Under the pieces are notes generated by a model. It worked only from the letters and a program-made list of their open reading frames with translations. It did no database searches and had not been told where the DNA came from. This document shows, one piece after another, positions 7,890 to 15,993 of a DNA stretch of 30,123 nucleotides (positions are counted from its first letter, which is position 1; each line of letters starts with the position of its first letter). The DNA lies in NCBI GenBank assembly GCA_031277045.1, contig JAISLX010000058.1, positions 1 to 30,123 on the forward strand. Direction: 5' to 3'. The translations under genes were made by a program, and so were the position numbers. The DNA is from Treponema sp. (lineage in GTDB: Bacteria > Spirochaetota > Spirochaetia > Treponematales > Breznakiellaceae).

Positions 7890-8081
7890 ACAACGTCTCC
7901 TTACGCGGCGTTCCGTCTAAGCGATGAAAATAGGGAATTAGTAATGAACGATGGGTAATGAGTGATGAACCAATGAAGAACGTGTGAGCAGACTTTTTGC
8001 CGGTTTACACGTCCGGTGAGTGATGGAGAAGCGGGAAGGCGCAAATAGTATGCAGTATATTTTTTCTTGCCATGTAAACCG
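7890..8081. other. Intergenic stretch with short tandem-like repeats
   Basis: No gene seen. It holds an imperfect run of related 7-9 base units (GTAATGAACGATGG, GTAATGAGTGATG, near 7940-7975) and then AT-richer sequence leading to the htrA stop. No terminator of clear quality is visible. Confidence 0.35.
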
Positions 8082-9335
8082 TTAGCCGCTCAGTTCTTCC
8101 TGGTCCACCAGCGTGATGGTCAGCGTCATGGGCCGGCCGCTCCGGATAATCTCTACCTTTACCTGATCCCCGGGCTTGTTGTCCTCCAGGGCGCTGTAGA
8201 GATCGGCGTAGGTGTTGGTTTCCATGCCGTCAACCGAGGTGATAATGTCCCCCCCCAGGTAGATGACGGTGGAACGGTAGCGGACCGGCTCCGTACCCTG
8301 CCGCAGCCCTGCCCGTTCGGCCAGCCCTGCCCTTCTGGTTCTGGAAACCAGGAGCCCCTGGCTTACCGGAAGACCGGCGTGGCTGACCAGGGCCGGGAAA
8401 AGCTGCACCACCGTGGCGTCGATCCGGCCCCGGCGTACTTTGCCGTACTGCAATATCTCCGCCGTTACCCGCTTGGCGGTGTTCACCGGAATGGCGAAAC
8501 CAATCCCCACCGACCCGCCCGAAGGGGAGTAGATCATCGTGTTGATCCCGATCATTTTGCCCTGGGTATCCAGCAGCGGCCCGCCGGAGTTGCCGGGGTT
8601 TATTGAGGCGTCGGTCTGGATCATGTCGCGGATAATGTTTTGCTGGGATGTCTGGATGGGCCGCCCCAGGCCCGACACAATGCCCACCGTCAGCGTCCGT
8701 TCAAGGGCGAAAGGATTCCCGATGGCAAGCACCTTCTGCCCGACCCGCAGGTTGCCGGAACTGCCAAACGGTATGGTCTGCAGTTCCAGCCCTGGAGGGG
8801 GGGCGAATTTAAGAATCGCTATGTCGTTTTCGCTGTCCGTGCCTACCACGGAACCTTCAAACTGGTTTCCGTCCGCCAGGGTGATGTACACCTTGTAGGC
8901 GTTCTCGATGACGTGGTTGTTGGTAAGCACGTAGCCCCTGGTGTCGATAATCGACCCGGAGCCGGATCCCCCGTCCTGGGGCACCGGTTCCAGGAACCAG
9001 TTGATTGCCATTACCTCGGTAGTGATATTTACTACCGCGGAATTGTACTGTTCGTAGATCGAGATATTTTCCCGTTCCTCTTCGTTGTAGGGGGTCAGAT
9101 CCGCCGCGCTTAGGGTGTTGATGGGTTGCGGGGACTGGGCGGATTGGCGCAAAAGCGGGTTTTCGGGGCCGTTCCCCGCCTTTTCCCCCTCCTCCGCGGC
9201 CACGCCGGGGGAGGCCTGTTCCCCGGGCATGGCGCCGGGCAGGCGGATCAGCCCCAGGCCAAAGGCAAGCATCAGCACGATAAGACCGGATAGTACCGAA
9301 AAAAAGAACAACTGCCGGCGGCTATACACTTTCAT
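8082..9335 (-). CDS. htrA: Trypsin-like serine protease, HtrA/DegP family, membrane-anchored
   Basis: 417 residues. An N-terminal membrane anchor (about 9-30, FFFSVLSGLIVLMLAFGLGLI) is followed by a Gly/Glu/Pro-rich linker. The protease domain (about 85-285) carries the triad H141 (TNNHVIE), D171 (SENDIAIL) and S250 (NPGNSGGP). One C-terminal PDZ domain (about 315-410) contains GGDIITSVDGMETNTYADLYSALEDNKPGDQVKVEI. Such proteases degrade or refold damaged periplasmic proteins. It appears to be a single-gene unit: the gene upstream is divergent and nothing follows it closely. A possible -10 (TATACT) lies on the minus strand near 9402-9407, but without a good -35. The naming follows the family; ortholog class (DegS-like with one PDZ versus DegP) fits the one-PDZ, anchored type. 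Confidence 0.93.
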   Translation of the reverse strand: MKVYSRRQLFFFSVLSGLIVLMLAFGLGLIRLPGAMPGEQASPGVAAEEGEKAGNGPENPLLRQSAQSPQPINTLSAADLTPYNEEERENISIYEQYNSAVVNITTEVMAINWFLEPVPQDGGSGSGSIIDTRGYVLTNNHVIENAYKVYITLADGNQFEGSVVGTDSENDIAILKFAPPPGLELQTIPFGSSGNLRVGQKVLAIGNPFALERTLTVGIVSGLGRPIQTSQQNIIRDMIQTDASINPGNSGGPLLDTQGKMIGINTMIYSPSGGSVGIGFAIPVNTAKRVTAEILQYGKVRRGRIDATVVQLFPALVSHAGLPVSQGLLVSRTRRAGLAERAGLRQGTEPVRYRSTVIYLGGDIITSVDGMETNTYADLYSALEDNKPGDQVKVEIIRSGRPMTLTITLVDQEELSG

Positions 9336-9457
9336 TTACGCCCCTGTTTCATTTTCAAGGCTTTCCCGCCGCGAACCGGGCTGTGGAAAAACTCTTTCAG
9401 CATAGTATAACGAGCGCGAAGCGTAAAAAAAAGGGACTACCCTGCCGATACCACAAT

Positions 9458-10837
9458 ATGCGCCTTGTTTGGCAAACGGCCCTGGCCGTAACGCTGGCCT
9501 GTCTGCCGCTTTCCCGTTCTCCGGCGGCCCTGGATCTTCCCAGCGCCGGCATCGAAAACGATTCCGCCCTGCGAATCTCCCTCCGGGACGAATGGTTCCT
9601 GGACACCCAGGACCGGATTATGGCGAAAAAGACCCAGATTCATACCCTCCCCGGCGGCGGCCGTATTCAGGTCCGGGCGGAACGCAGCAATGACGAATTC
9701 GCCGTGATCCTGGCCAGGGAGCTTACCGGTCCGGACGGTCAGGGCATGGGCACTTTTCCCGGCTGGGCCCAGGGCTCCTGGGTCTACATCCGCAGCCGGG
9801 CCGACGGCTCCCCGCTGAGGCTCCGTGTCTACCCTCGAAGCGACCGCTACACCTACATCCAGTTCAGCCCTCTGAGCGCGGACCGCTGCCAGTTGGACAT
9901 GGTACTTTACGACGCCTATATCAGACGCTCCCAGCCGGTGGGCCTGCCCTTCGAGCGGCTTCTCAGTATGCCTTTGGAAAGCGTTTTTACGGTTATCGGG
10001 GAAAAACTCCCGCGCCGTTACTTCGACCCGGAGCCGGGAGACTACCGGGATTTAAGACTTTTTCTTACCAAACTGCGCCAAAAGCTTCCGGGGCTCACGT
10101 TCCGGGACGACGGGGCCATTGACGCCCAGGGGAACTACGTGTTTATCGAGACCCTGGCCGCCCAGGACGGAAAAGGGGGCCTTAACTGTTCCGGCTTTGT
10201 CAAATGGGTGATAGACGGCATCCTGCGGCCCCGGACAGGCCGGCGGCTGGACATAGCGCCCCTTAAAGTACCCTTTGGGGAACGCGGTTCGCCCTATACG
10301 GACATCTGGGAAGACATCCGGGACCCGTTTTTCGGCCTGGACTGGACCCGGAACCTGGCCGCCCAGGCATGGGCCGCCCTCCGCTCCCCCGCCTACGCCG
10401 CGATAGAGGAGTTCGAGATTCGGGACTGGCCCTTTAGCCAGCTTGTCCGCCGCGCCGGAGAAGGAGGACAGAAGGACGGTTCTTTACCGGCCTTTCGCCC
10501 CTACCCCGGTTACCTGGTGAATTCCGGCTTCGGGATAGAAGGACTTAAAGCCCTGCTCTACACCCTGGCCATAGACGATCCGGGCCGTATCTACCTGGCA
10601 TCGGTAAACAACGAAACAGGCCCCCCCGCCACGGCGGATAACCTCCGGGGACTCCCCCGAATGCGGCAGCACTTCCACGTAGCGGTTCTGGTTCCCTACT
10701 TCGACGAGTACGGCGGCTTCCAGATCGCCGTCTTTGAAAGCGCCGCAGAAACCCTCTTTTCCCGTTTTACCGCCCGCTACCCCGGACACAACGTGAACCT
10801 GCTCCGCATCCCGGTGGAAGATGCCTTTGACCCCTGA
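9458..10837 (+). CDS. Exported protein of unknown function with an NlpC-like NCSGF motif
   Basis: 459 residues from the ATG at 9458, chosen because it starts a good signal peptide (MRLVWQTALAVTLACLPLSRSPA); an upstream ATG at 9383 would place 25 polar residues before it. The mature protein is probably periplasmic. A first half rich in beta segments (about 40-180) is followed by a region with GGLNCSGFVKWVIDGI at 240-255. This is close to the DCSGFV catalytic-cysteine motif of NlpC/P60 peptidases (C244 here), and a histidine pair occurs later in RQHFHVAVLVPYFDEYGG (H405, H407). That pattern could form a papain-like site, but I do not recognise the family and the spacing is longer than in NlpC/P60. 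The downstream lactonase follows within 41 bases. Function open. Confidence 0.75.
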   Translation: MRLVWQTALAVTLACLPLSRSPAALDLPSAGIENDSALRISLRDEWFLDTQDRIMAKKTQIHTLPGGGRIQVRAERSNDEFAVILARELTGPDGQGMGTFPGWAQGSWVYIRSRADGSPLRLRVYPRSDRYTYIQFSPLSADRCQLDMVLYDAYIRRSQPVGLPFERLLSMPLESVFTVIGEKLPRRYFDPEPGDYRDLRLFLTKLRQKLPGLTFRDDGAIDAQGNYVFIETLAAQDGKGGLNCSGFVKWVIDGILRPRTGRRLDIAPLKVPFGERGSPYTDIWEDIRDPFFGLDWTRNLAAQAWAALRSPAYAAIEEFEIRDWPFSQLVRRAGEGGQKDGSLPAFRPYPGYLVNSGFGIEGLKALLYTLAIDDPGRIYLASVNNETGPPATADNLRGLPRMRQHFHVAVLVPYFDEYGGFQIAVFESAAETLFSRFTARYPGHNVNLLRIPVEDAFDP

Positions 10838-10877
10838 TCTCCGGCAAAAAACAAAAGGATTTTCCCAAGGAGGGTAC

Positions 10878-12002
10878 ATGACACACGTTTCAGGTTACAT
10901 AGGGACGTACACGGAAGGCGCATCCAAAGGCATCTACCGTTTCAGCATGAATGTTAAAACCGGCCTTATCGAAGAAATCCGGCCGGCGGCGGAGGCGAAA
11001 AATCCCTCGTTTCTGGCCCTTTCGCCTTCCGGGAAATTCCTCTACGCCGTAAATGAACTTGGCGGCGGCCGGGGCGGGACAGTCTCCGCCTACGCGGTAC
11101 GGGAAGACGGAACGTTGAAATTTCTCAACCGGAAAAACAGCGGGGGCGCCGACCCCTGCCATATCAGCATTAACCGGGACGGCACACTCGCGGTAACGGC
11201 AAACTACTCAAGCGGGACGCTTACGGCGCTGCCCATCGGGAAAGGGGGCAGCCTGGGGGACGCGGCGCAGGTTATCCGCTGGAAAGGTTCCGGCCCCAAC
11301 AAGGAACGGCAGGAAAAAGCCCACGCGCACTCCTTTACCTTCACCCCGGATTTTTCCGGCGGCTTCGCCTGCGACCTGGGTTCCGACAGGGTAATGTTCT
11401 ACCACGTCGATCCCAGGGCCAGGAAACCCCTGGTACCCTGGGAGCGGCCCTTCGTGTCCGCGCCTGCCGGGTACGGTCCCCGGCACGGGATATTTCACCC
11501 GTCGGGGCGCGTTCTCTATGTGCTTCACGAACTGAAATCGGCGGTGGAGGTGTTTACCGTTACCGGCGACTCCGCGCGAAAACGCGAAAACAGCGCCGCG
11601 CCGGGACGTAAAAGCGGCGTTTCCGGACAAAAACCGGAAGCCCCCGCCTTCCGGCAGACGCAAATTATTTCCACCCTGCCCCGGGGGTACCGGAAACCAA
11701 GCCTCGCGGCGGCCATTAGAATAGCCGCGGGGGGCAAATTCCTTTACACGTCCAACAGAGGGCACGACAGTATCGCTGTGTTCAGAATCCTTCCCGGGGG
11801 ATCGCTGGAAGCGGCGGGTATTACGGACTGCGGGGGAAAGCACCCCCGGGACTTTAGCCCGGACCCCGGGGGGAACTTCCTCCTGGTCCTGAACAAGGAC
11901 TCCGGTAATTTGGTGATCTTCCGAATCGACCGCCGGACAGGGCTGTTAAAAAAAGAGCGGGAATACGCGGCGTTTTCGCCAACGGCGATTGTTTTCCGGT
12001 AA
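10878..12002 (+). CDS. Lactonase, 7-bladed beta-propeller family (6-phosphogluconolactonase-like)
   Basis: 374 residues from the ATG at 10878, preceded by AAGGAGG; a longer reading from 10821 overlaps the upstream gene and is unlikely. The start GYIGTYTEGASKGIYRF and repeats such as NPSFLALSPSGKFLYAVNE, CHISINRDGTLAVTANYSSG and RHGIFHPSGRVLYVLHELKSAVEVF are characteristic of the YbhE/Pgl beta-propeller family. Members hydrolyse 6-phosphogluconolactone or related sugar lactones. No signal peptide is seen, so it acts in the cytoplasm. A low-complexity insertion (about 231-258, rich in Arg/Lys/Ala/Pro) separates two blades. Next to sugar-oxidising enzymes it may open lactones formed by them, which is inference. 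The exact substrate is unknown. Confidence 0.85.
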   Translation: MTHVSGYIGTYTEGASKGIYRFSMNVKTGLIEEIRPAAEAKNPSFLALSPSGKFLYAVNELGGGRGGTVSAYAVREDGTLKFLNRKNSGGADPCHISINRDGTLAVTANYSSGTLTALPIGKGGSLGDAAQVIRWKGSGPNKERQEKAHAHSFTFTPDFSGGFACDLGSDRVMFYHVDPRARKPLVPWERPFVSAPAGYGPRHGIFHPSGRVLYVLHELKSAVEVFTVTGDSARKRENSAAPGRKSGVSGQKPEAPAFRQTQIISTLPRGYRKPSLAAAIRIAAGGKFLYTSNRGHDSIAVFRILPGGSLEAAGITDCGGKHPRDFSPDPGGNFLLVLNKDSGNLVIFRIDRRTGLLKKEREYAAFSPTAIVFR

Positions 12003-12051
12003 GCGGACGCGGGTAATCTCCCCCGTTTACCGCTCCCGCGGCGGCGCCTTC

Positions 12052-12079
12052 TTGAATTTAGCCCTGTAAAGCATAAAAA
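12052..12079 (+). promoter_or_regulatory. Possible promoter for the GH4 gene
   Basis: TTGAAT (12052-12057) and TAAAAA (12074-12079) with a 16-base spacer. It lies just upstream of the hairpin at 12088-12119 and about 85 bases before the GH4 start. The -10 match is poor. Confidence 0.35.
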
Positions 12080-12087
12080 TTGAATCC

Positions 12088-12119
12088 GCTTTAAAACCCC
12101 AACCAGGTTTTGGAAAAGC
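12088..12119. repeat. Family B hairpin (copy c), GH4 leader
   Basis: GCTTTAAAACC (12088-12098) pairs with GGTTTT and AAAGC (12106-12119) with a three-base bulge. Read on the minus strand the inner part is CCAAAACCTGGTTGGGG, close to the family core. It lies 43 bases before the GH4 start codon. Confidence 0.55.
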
Positions 12120-12162
12120 CCGCGGTACGAACGGGAAACGTTGTACCGCACAGGAGGAGTAT

Positions 12163-13545
12163 ATGAACAGCGACGTAAAAAATCTGAAATTTTGTTACAT
12201 CGGGGGCGGCTCACGAAACTGGGCGTGGGTTTTTATCAAAGATCTGGCCTTTGAAAAAGAAATTGGCGGAACCATCCGGCTGTACGACATTGACATGGAG
12301 GCGGCCCGCGCCAACGAGGTTTTGGGTAACAAGGTAATGGAGGCCCACAATCCGGGGCAGTTCAAATTTACCGCCGAGTCCTCCCTGCGCAAGGCCCTGG
12401 AAAGGAGTGATTTTGTCTTCATCTCCATTCTGCCCGGCGATTTTGAGGAAATGGCGGTGGATGTCCACGCGCCGGAACGTTACGGAATCTACCAGTCCGT
12501 AGGCGACACCGTGGGGCCCGGCGGCCTTAACCGGGCGCTGCGGACCGTCCCCATGTTCCAGGAAATCGCCGCCGCCATCAAATCCTGGGCACCGGACGCG
12601 TGGGTGTTGAACTACACCAATCCCATGTCGGTGTGCACCCGGACCCTCTACGAGGTATTCCCCCGGATCAAGGCGTTTGGCTGCTGCCACGAGGTTTTCG
12701 GCACACAAAAGCTGCTTCTTGACATGCTTGTCTGGGCGGGGCTTGCAAAAGAAGGCGAATCAAGCCGCGAGGATCTGACCACCGAGGTGGCGGGAATCAA
12801 CCACTTTACCTGGATCACCGCCGCGTCATGGAAGAACGTCGATCTGTTTCCCCATTACAAGCAATTTGCCGATACTTTCGCGGAAAGCGGTTTTACATCG
12901 ACCGGCGGCAACTGGTTTAACGATTTTTTTAGTTCCGGGGCGCGGGTAAGATTCGACCTGTTCCGGCGCTACGGCCTTATCGCGGCGGCGGGGGACCGGC
13001 ATCTGGCGGAATTCTGCCCCCCCGCCTGGTATCTTAAAAACCCGGAACTTGTCAAAAACTGGCAGTTTGCCCTCACCCCCGTTTCCTGGCGGATAGCCCA
13101 GCGCGAGGATCTTAGGGAAAAAAGCCGCGCCTGCCGCGCCGGCACGGAAACCCTGACGCCCGTAAAATCCGGGGAAGAAGGCATCCGGCAGATTAAAGCC
13201 CTGCTGGGGCTGGGGAACCTGGTAACCAACGTGAACCTGCCCAACACGGCGCAGCTTCCCCTGTTTCCCGCCGGGGCGGTGGTGGAAACCAACGCGTTTT
13301 TCAGCCGGGACAGCGTCCAGCCCCTTGTCTCAAGGGGCCTGCCCAATCCGCTACGAAACCTGGTGTTGCAGCACGTGTGGAACCAGGAGGGGATTGTCCG
13401 GGCCGCCATTGACCGGGACCTGGAGGCCGCCTTCCTGGTGTTTTTGAACGACCCCCAACTGCGCGGCCTTGACCGGGAACAGGCCCGGGAACTTTTTAGG
13501 GAAATGACCGGCAAAACCCTGCCCGCGGCCCTGGGCTACCGTTAA
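12163..13545 (+). CDS. Glycoside hydrolase family 4 (alpha-glucosidase/galactosidase type)
   Basis: 460 residues. GH4 enzymes cleave glycosides through NAD-assisted oxidation at C3 and elimination, needing Mn2+. Visible features are the N-terminal dinucleotide motif FCYIGGGSRNW (10-20), the acidic strand end LYDID (40-44), NYTNPM (150-155), the metal-site segment GCCHEVFG (173-180, with C174 or C175 and H176) and GINHFTW (211-217, H214 as the second metal ligand). Length is normal. GGAGGAG precedes the ATG by five bases. It probably starts its own transcript and ends in front of a strong hairpin (13560-13594) facing a convergent oxidoreductase. The substrate is not evident. Melibiase-like, alpha-glucosidase and uronidase members share these motifs. 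Confidence 0.92.
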   Translation: MNSDVKNLKFCYIGGGSRNWAWVFIKDLAFEKEIGGTIRLYDIDMEAARANEVLGNKVMEAHNPGQFKFTAESSLRKALERSDFVFISILPGDFEEMAVDVHAPERYGIYQSVGDTVGPGGLNRALRTVPMFQEIAAAIKSWAPDAWVLNYTNPMSVCTRTLYEVFPRIKAFGCCHEVFGTQKLLLDMLVWAGLAKEGESSREDLTTEVAGINHFTWITAASWKNVDLFPHYKQFADTFAESGFTSTGGNWFNDFFSSGARVRFDLFRRYGLIAAAGDRHLAEFCPPAWYLKNPELVKNWQFALTPVSWRIAQREDLREKSRACRAGTETLTPVKSGEEGIRQIKALLGLGNLVTNVNLPNTAQLPLFPAGAVVETNAFFSRDSVQPLVSRGLPNPLRNLVLQHVWNQEGIVRAAIDRDLEAAFLVFLNDPQLRGLDREQARELFREMTGKTLPAALGYR

Positions 13546-13559
13546 TTTTTAGAAGGCGG

Positions 13560-13594
13560 AGCTTTCCCAAAGCCCGGCTGGTTTTGGGAAAGCT
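13560..13594. repeat. Family B hairpin (copy d) between convergent genes
   Basis: AGCTTTCCCAAAGCC pairs with GGTTTTGGGAAAGCT around CGGCT: 15 base pairs. The AAAGCC-CGGCT-GGTTTT centre is the family core with a GC variant. It lies 15 bases after the GH4 stop and 12 before the stop of the convergent oxidoreductase, so it could act as a bidirectional terminator, although a U-tract is missing. Confidence 0.75.
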
Positions 13595-13605
13595 TCTTAA
13601 AGACA

Positions 13606-14580
13606 CTAAATTGTTACAATACGCTGTTCCTTGTGGGAAACGTAGGCGTTTTCCAGCAGTTCTGTCAGGGCGATGCCCCGCTCCGTGTCAAAGGGAATCG
13701 GCTTGCCGTCGATAATGCCGTCAAGCCACATACGCATCGCGGCCGGCAGCGGATCGGGAAGGCGGTCGGGGATAAACCAGCCGTCCTTGAACTTGTTGGA
13801 CCGCACCTTGATCTGGTCCCCCACCTGCACCACCGCGCCTTCGGTACCCAGCAGCTCAAAACAGTTGGCCCCGTAAGGGGACACAAAACCGGTTTCCAAA
13901 ACCGCAATCGCGTTGTTTTCAAACTCCACCACCGACACGGCGTGGTCATCCGCCGGGGGCGGGCAGCAGGTGGTGTTAAAAACCGAAGCGATCCGTTTGG
14001 GTTTGCCCAAAAGGTAGGCCGCGGTGTACATGGGGTGGCAGCCCAGGTCCATCATCGCGCCGCCCCCGGCCTTTTCCACATCGTACCAGTACGACGGCAG
14101 CCAGCCCGCCAGGGAACCATCGTGGGCGTTCCGCATCCGCATGTAGTTGACCCGCCCCAGGATTCCCCCGGTAACGGCCTGCTTGCAGTACTGGGCGATG
14201 GCGGTAGTTAAATGGGGATGGGATATGCAGAACTTGACCCTGTTTTTGGCTATCGCCTCCGCGATGATCTTACATTCTTTTACCGTGGGGGCCAGGGCCT
14301 TTTCGGTAAATATATGCTTCTTCGCGTTCGCCGCCGCCACCATGACTTTGCAATGCTCGCTGGTGGCCGTGTTGACCACCACGCCGTCCACACCGGAACG
14401 GGCCAGGGCCTTGTCAAGGTCCGGCTCAAAATCGACCCCCAGGTCCCTGGCCCAGGCCGCGCCGCGCCCGGCGTCCTCGTCCCACACGCAGGTGATCTTC
14501 GCGTCCGGCTGGGACTGGACGTACTTCGCGTAGCCTTCCGCGTGGACATGCCACTTTGAAAGCATCAATACGTTAACCAT
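13606..14580 (-). CDS. Gfo/Idh/MocA family oxidoreductase
   Basis: 324 residues. An NAD(P)-dependent Rossmann domain (about 1-120, MVNVLMLSKWHVHAEGYAKYV) is followed by the alpha/beta C-terminal domain with GGGAMMDLGCHPMYTAAYLLG (about 190-210), which holds the usual catalytic Asp/His pair. The family motif EKP reads EKALAPT here (lysine kept, proline replaced by alanine). Such enzymes oxidise or reduce sugars and inositols. GGAGGAAG sits before the ATG. The gene follows its paralogue (14632-15732) on the same strand across a 51-base gap filled by a hairpin. Together with a GH4 enzyme and an isomerase it points to oxidation of a sugar moiety. Substrate unknown. Confidence 0.88.
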   Translation of the reverse strand: MVNVLMLSKWHVHAEGYAKYVQSQPDAKITCVWDEDAGRGAAWARDLGVDFEPDLDKALARSGVDGVVVNTATSEHCKVMVAAANAKKHIFTEKALAPTVKECKIIAEAIAKNRVKFCISHPHLTTAIAQYCKQAVTGGILGRVNYMRMRNAHDGSLAGWLPSYWYDVEKAGGGAMMDLGCHPMYTAAYLLGKPKRIASVFNTTCCPPPADDHAVSVVEFENNAIAVLETGFVSPYGANCFELLGTEGAVVQVGDQIKVRSNKFKDGWFIPDRLPDPLPAAMRMWLDGIIDGKPIPFDTERGIALTELLENAYVSHKEQRIVTI

Positions 14581-14596
14581 AACTTCCTCCTGTCAG

Positions 14597-14633
14597 AACC
14601 AATTCCAAAAACCGGTTGGTTTTGGAATTGGTT
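14597..14633. repeat. Family B hairpin (copy e) between the two oxidoreductases
   Basis: AACCAATTCCAAAA-ACC pairs with GGT-TTTGGAATTGGTT around GGTT: 16 base pairs with one bulged A. It is the clearest copy. It overlaps the stop codon of the upstream oxidoreductase by two bases and sits 17 bases upstream of the next ATG, between stop and Shine-Dalgarno sequence. Confidence 0.8.
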
Positions 14634-15732
14634 ATACCGCGATTGAGGGAATGACTATTTCCACTTCTTTTTTGATTTTGGCGGAACGGTAGATGCCGTC
14701 GCAGATAGCCTGGTTGTACAGAATCTCCTCCCCCGGAACCGGCGCCGGCCCGTTCGTTATGATGGCATCCACAAAACCCCGGATTTTGGCGGCGAAGGTA
14801 TCTTTGTGAACCATCCCTTCGTAGGCGTTGAAGGGATAGGACGGCTCGATGACCGAATCGATGTGCATTCCGTTCACGTCGGTGTAGTACATGTACCGGG
14901 AAGGCGCGTTGAGTTCGTTGAAGCCGGACACAAGTTTGACGGCCCCTTCCGTGCCGAGCCACAGCGTGTCCCCCAGGGAATCCGCGTGCATTGCCCAGGA
15001 TTGCTTGAAAACATAGGTGATGTCCCCTTCCAGACGCACCAGGGCGACGGAAAAATCGTCCACGTCAAATGTCGCCGCGTCGGGCCAGTACTTGGGATTT
15101 TTTCCGAAATAGTTGGTCGCGATGGCGGAAACCGTCAGCGGCTTGGGGTACTGCACGGCGTGGAGACATTCATCAATGGAGTAACAGCCAATATCCCCCA
15201 GGCAGCCGAAACCGGCCTTCTCCTTGTCCACGAATGTCCCCGCGGGAATCCCCCGGCGGCGGCCTCCCCCGGACTGGATGTAGTACACTTTTCCTAACGC
15301 GCCGGAACCGATAATACTGTCCACCTTCCGGCGCATGTAATCGTAGCGGGGCTGGAAACCGATGGTCAGTATCTTTTTCGATTTCCGGGAAGCCTTGACC
15401 ATGTCCGCCGCCTCCTGAATGGTAAACGACATGGGCTTTTCGCAGAGAACGTGGATCCCCGCCTCCAGGGCGGCAATGCTGCATTCCGCGTGGGTCGTGT
15501 TGTAGGTGCAGACGCTGACCCCGTCCAACTGAACATTTTTAATAAGGTCGCGGCAATTTTCAAAGGCGGGAACATTTTTTAGATCGTAGCCATCAAGAAA
15601 TTCTCTGGCTTTGCCGGGAACAATATCGCAGGCCCCCGTAATTTCCACATCCTCAAAAGACACGTAGGGTTTCATGTGGGCATGCGCGATGCCCCCGGTT
15701 CCGATAATACCAATTTTCAGCTTTTTCCCCAT
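14632..15732 (-). CDS. Gfo/Idh/MocA family oxidoreductase (second copy)
   Basis: 366 residues. The N-terminal Rossmann motif is KIGIIGTGGIAHAHM (6-20), the family motif is CEKPMSFT (near 96-103) and the C-terminal catalytic region is GCLGDIGCYSIDECLHAV (about 175-192). It is clearly a different subfamily from its downstream neighbour: 42 residues longer and with an intact EKP. The ATG is preceded by GGAGGT. A good minus-strand promoter lies at 15810-15838, with family A palindrome copy 2 between promoter and start. It likely heads a two-gene transcript with 13606-14580. A divergent TIM-barrel isomerase shares the control region, which suggests joint regulation by one sugar-responsive protein. 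Substrate unknown. Confidence 0.9.
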   Translation of the reverse strand: MGKKLKIGIIGTGGIAHAHMKPYVSFEDVEITGACDIVPGKAREFLDGYDLKNVPAFENCRDLIKNVQLDGVSVCTYNTTHAECSIAALEAGIHVLCEKPMSFTIQEAADMVKASRKSKKILTIGFQPRYDYMRRKVDSIIGSGALGKVYYIQSGGGRRRGIPAGTFVDKEKAGFGCLGDIGCYSIDECLHAVQYPKPLTVSAIATNYFGKNPKYWPDAATFDVDDFSVALVRLEGDITYVFKQSWAMHADSLGDTLWLGTEGAVKLVSGFNELNAPSRYMYYTDVNGMHIDSVIEPSYPFNAYEGMVHKDTFAAKIRGFVDAIITNGPAPVPGEEILYNQAICDGIYRSAKIKKEVEIVIPSIAV

Positions 15733-15763
15733 GAGGGACCTCCAATATTGGACTTATGCGGTT

Positions 15764-15793
15764 GTTGTTCAGAAACTGAAGTTTCTGAACAAC
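15764..15793. repeat. Family A palindrome (copy 2)
   Basis: Perfect arms GTTGTTCAGAAAC and GTTTCTGAACAAC around TGAA. It lies 16 bases downstream of the minus-strand -10 at 15810, at roughly +10 to +39, and 31 bases before the oxidoreductase start. Confidence 0.85.
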
Positions 15794-15809
15794 TCTATTG
15801 AACCAACAG

Positions 15810-15838
15810 AGTATATTAAGGCTTTCACAAAACTTCAA
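15810..15838 (-). promoter_or_regulatory. Predicted promoter for the oxidoreductase pair
   Basis: Minus strand: -35 TTGAAG (15833-15838), 17-base spacer, -10 TATACT (15810-15815). It is bracketed by family A palindrome copies 2 and 4. Confidence 0.55.
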
Positions 15839-15857
15839 GTCTTGGGAAAAGATCGCG

Positions 15858-15887
15858 GTTGTCCGGAAATTTTAGCCGCTGAACAAC
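15858..15887. repeat. Decayed family A palindrome (copy 4)
   Basis: The left half reads GTTGTCCGGAAAT and the right half GCCGCTGAACAAC around TTTA. It has exactly the family length of 30, with the outer GTTGT and CTGAACAAC kept. It lies upstream of the -35 box at 15838; its centre is 94 bases from that of copy 2. Confidence 0.45.
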
Positions 15888-15917
15888 TATATCCCGGCGG
15901 TACGCGAACAGTATCAC

Positions 15918-15946
15918 TGGACACCGGGAAACCGGGGATGTATAGT
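15918..15946 (+). promoter_or_regulatory. Predicted promoter for the isomerase/epimerase gene
   Basis: -35 TGGACA (15918-15923), 17-base spacer, -10 TATAGT (15941-15946), 47 bases before the ATG at 15994. Divergent from the promoter at 15810-15838. Confidence 0.55.
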
Positions 15947-15993
15947 GGCGGGCGGTATTAATCGAAAAAAATCATCCGCTTACGGAGTGTGAT

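Noticed and set aside
7288..7920. Plus-strand open frame of 210 codons between rpmH and htrA
   Set aside because: Arg/Pro/Ala-rich without domain features, begins inside the rpmH leader hairpin and covers the rpmH promoter and the lipoprotein-like frame.
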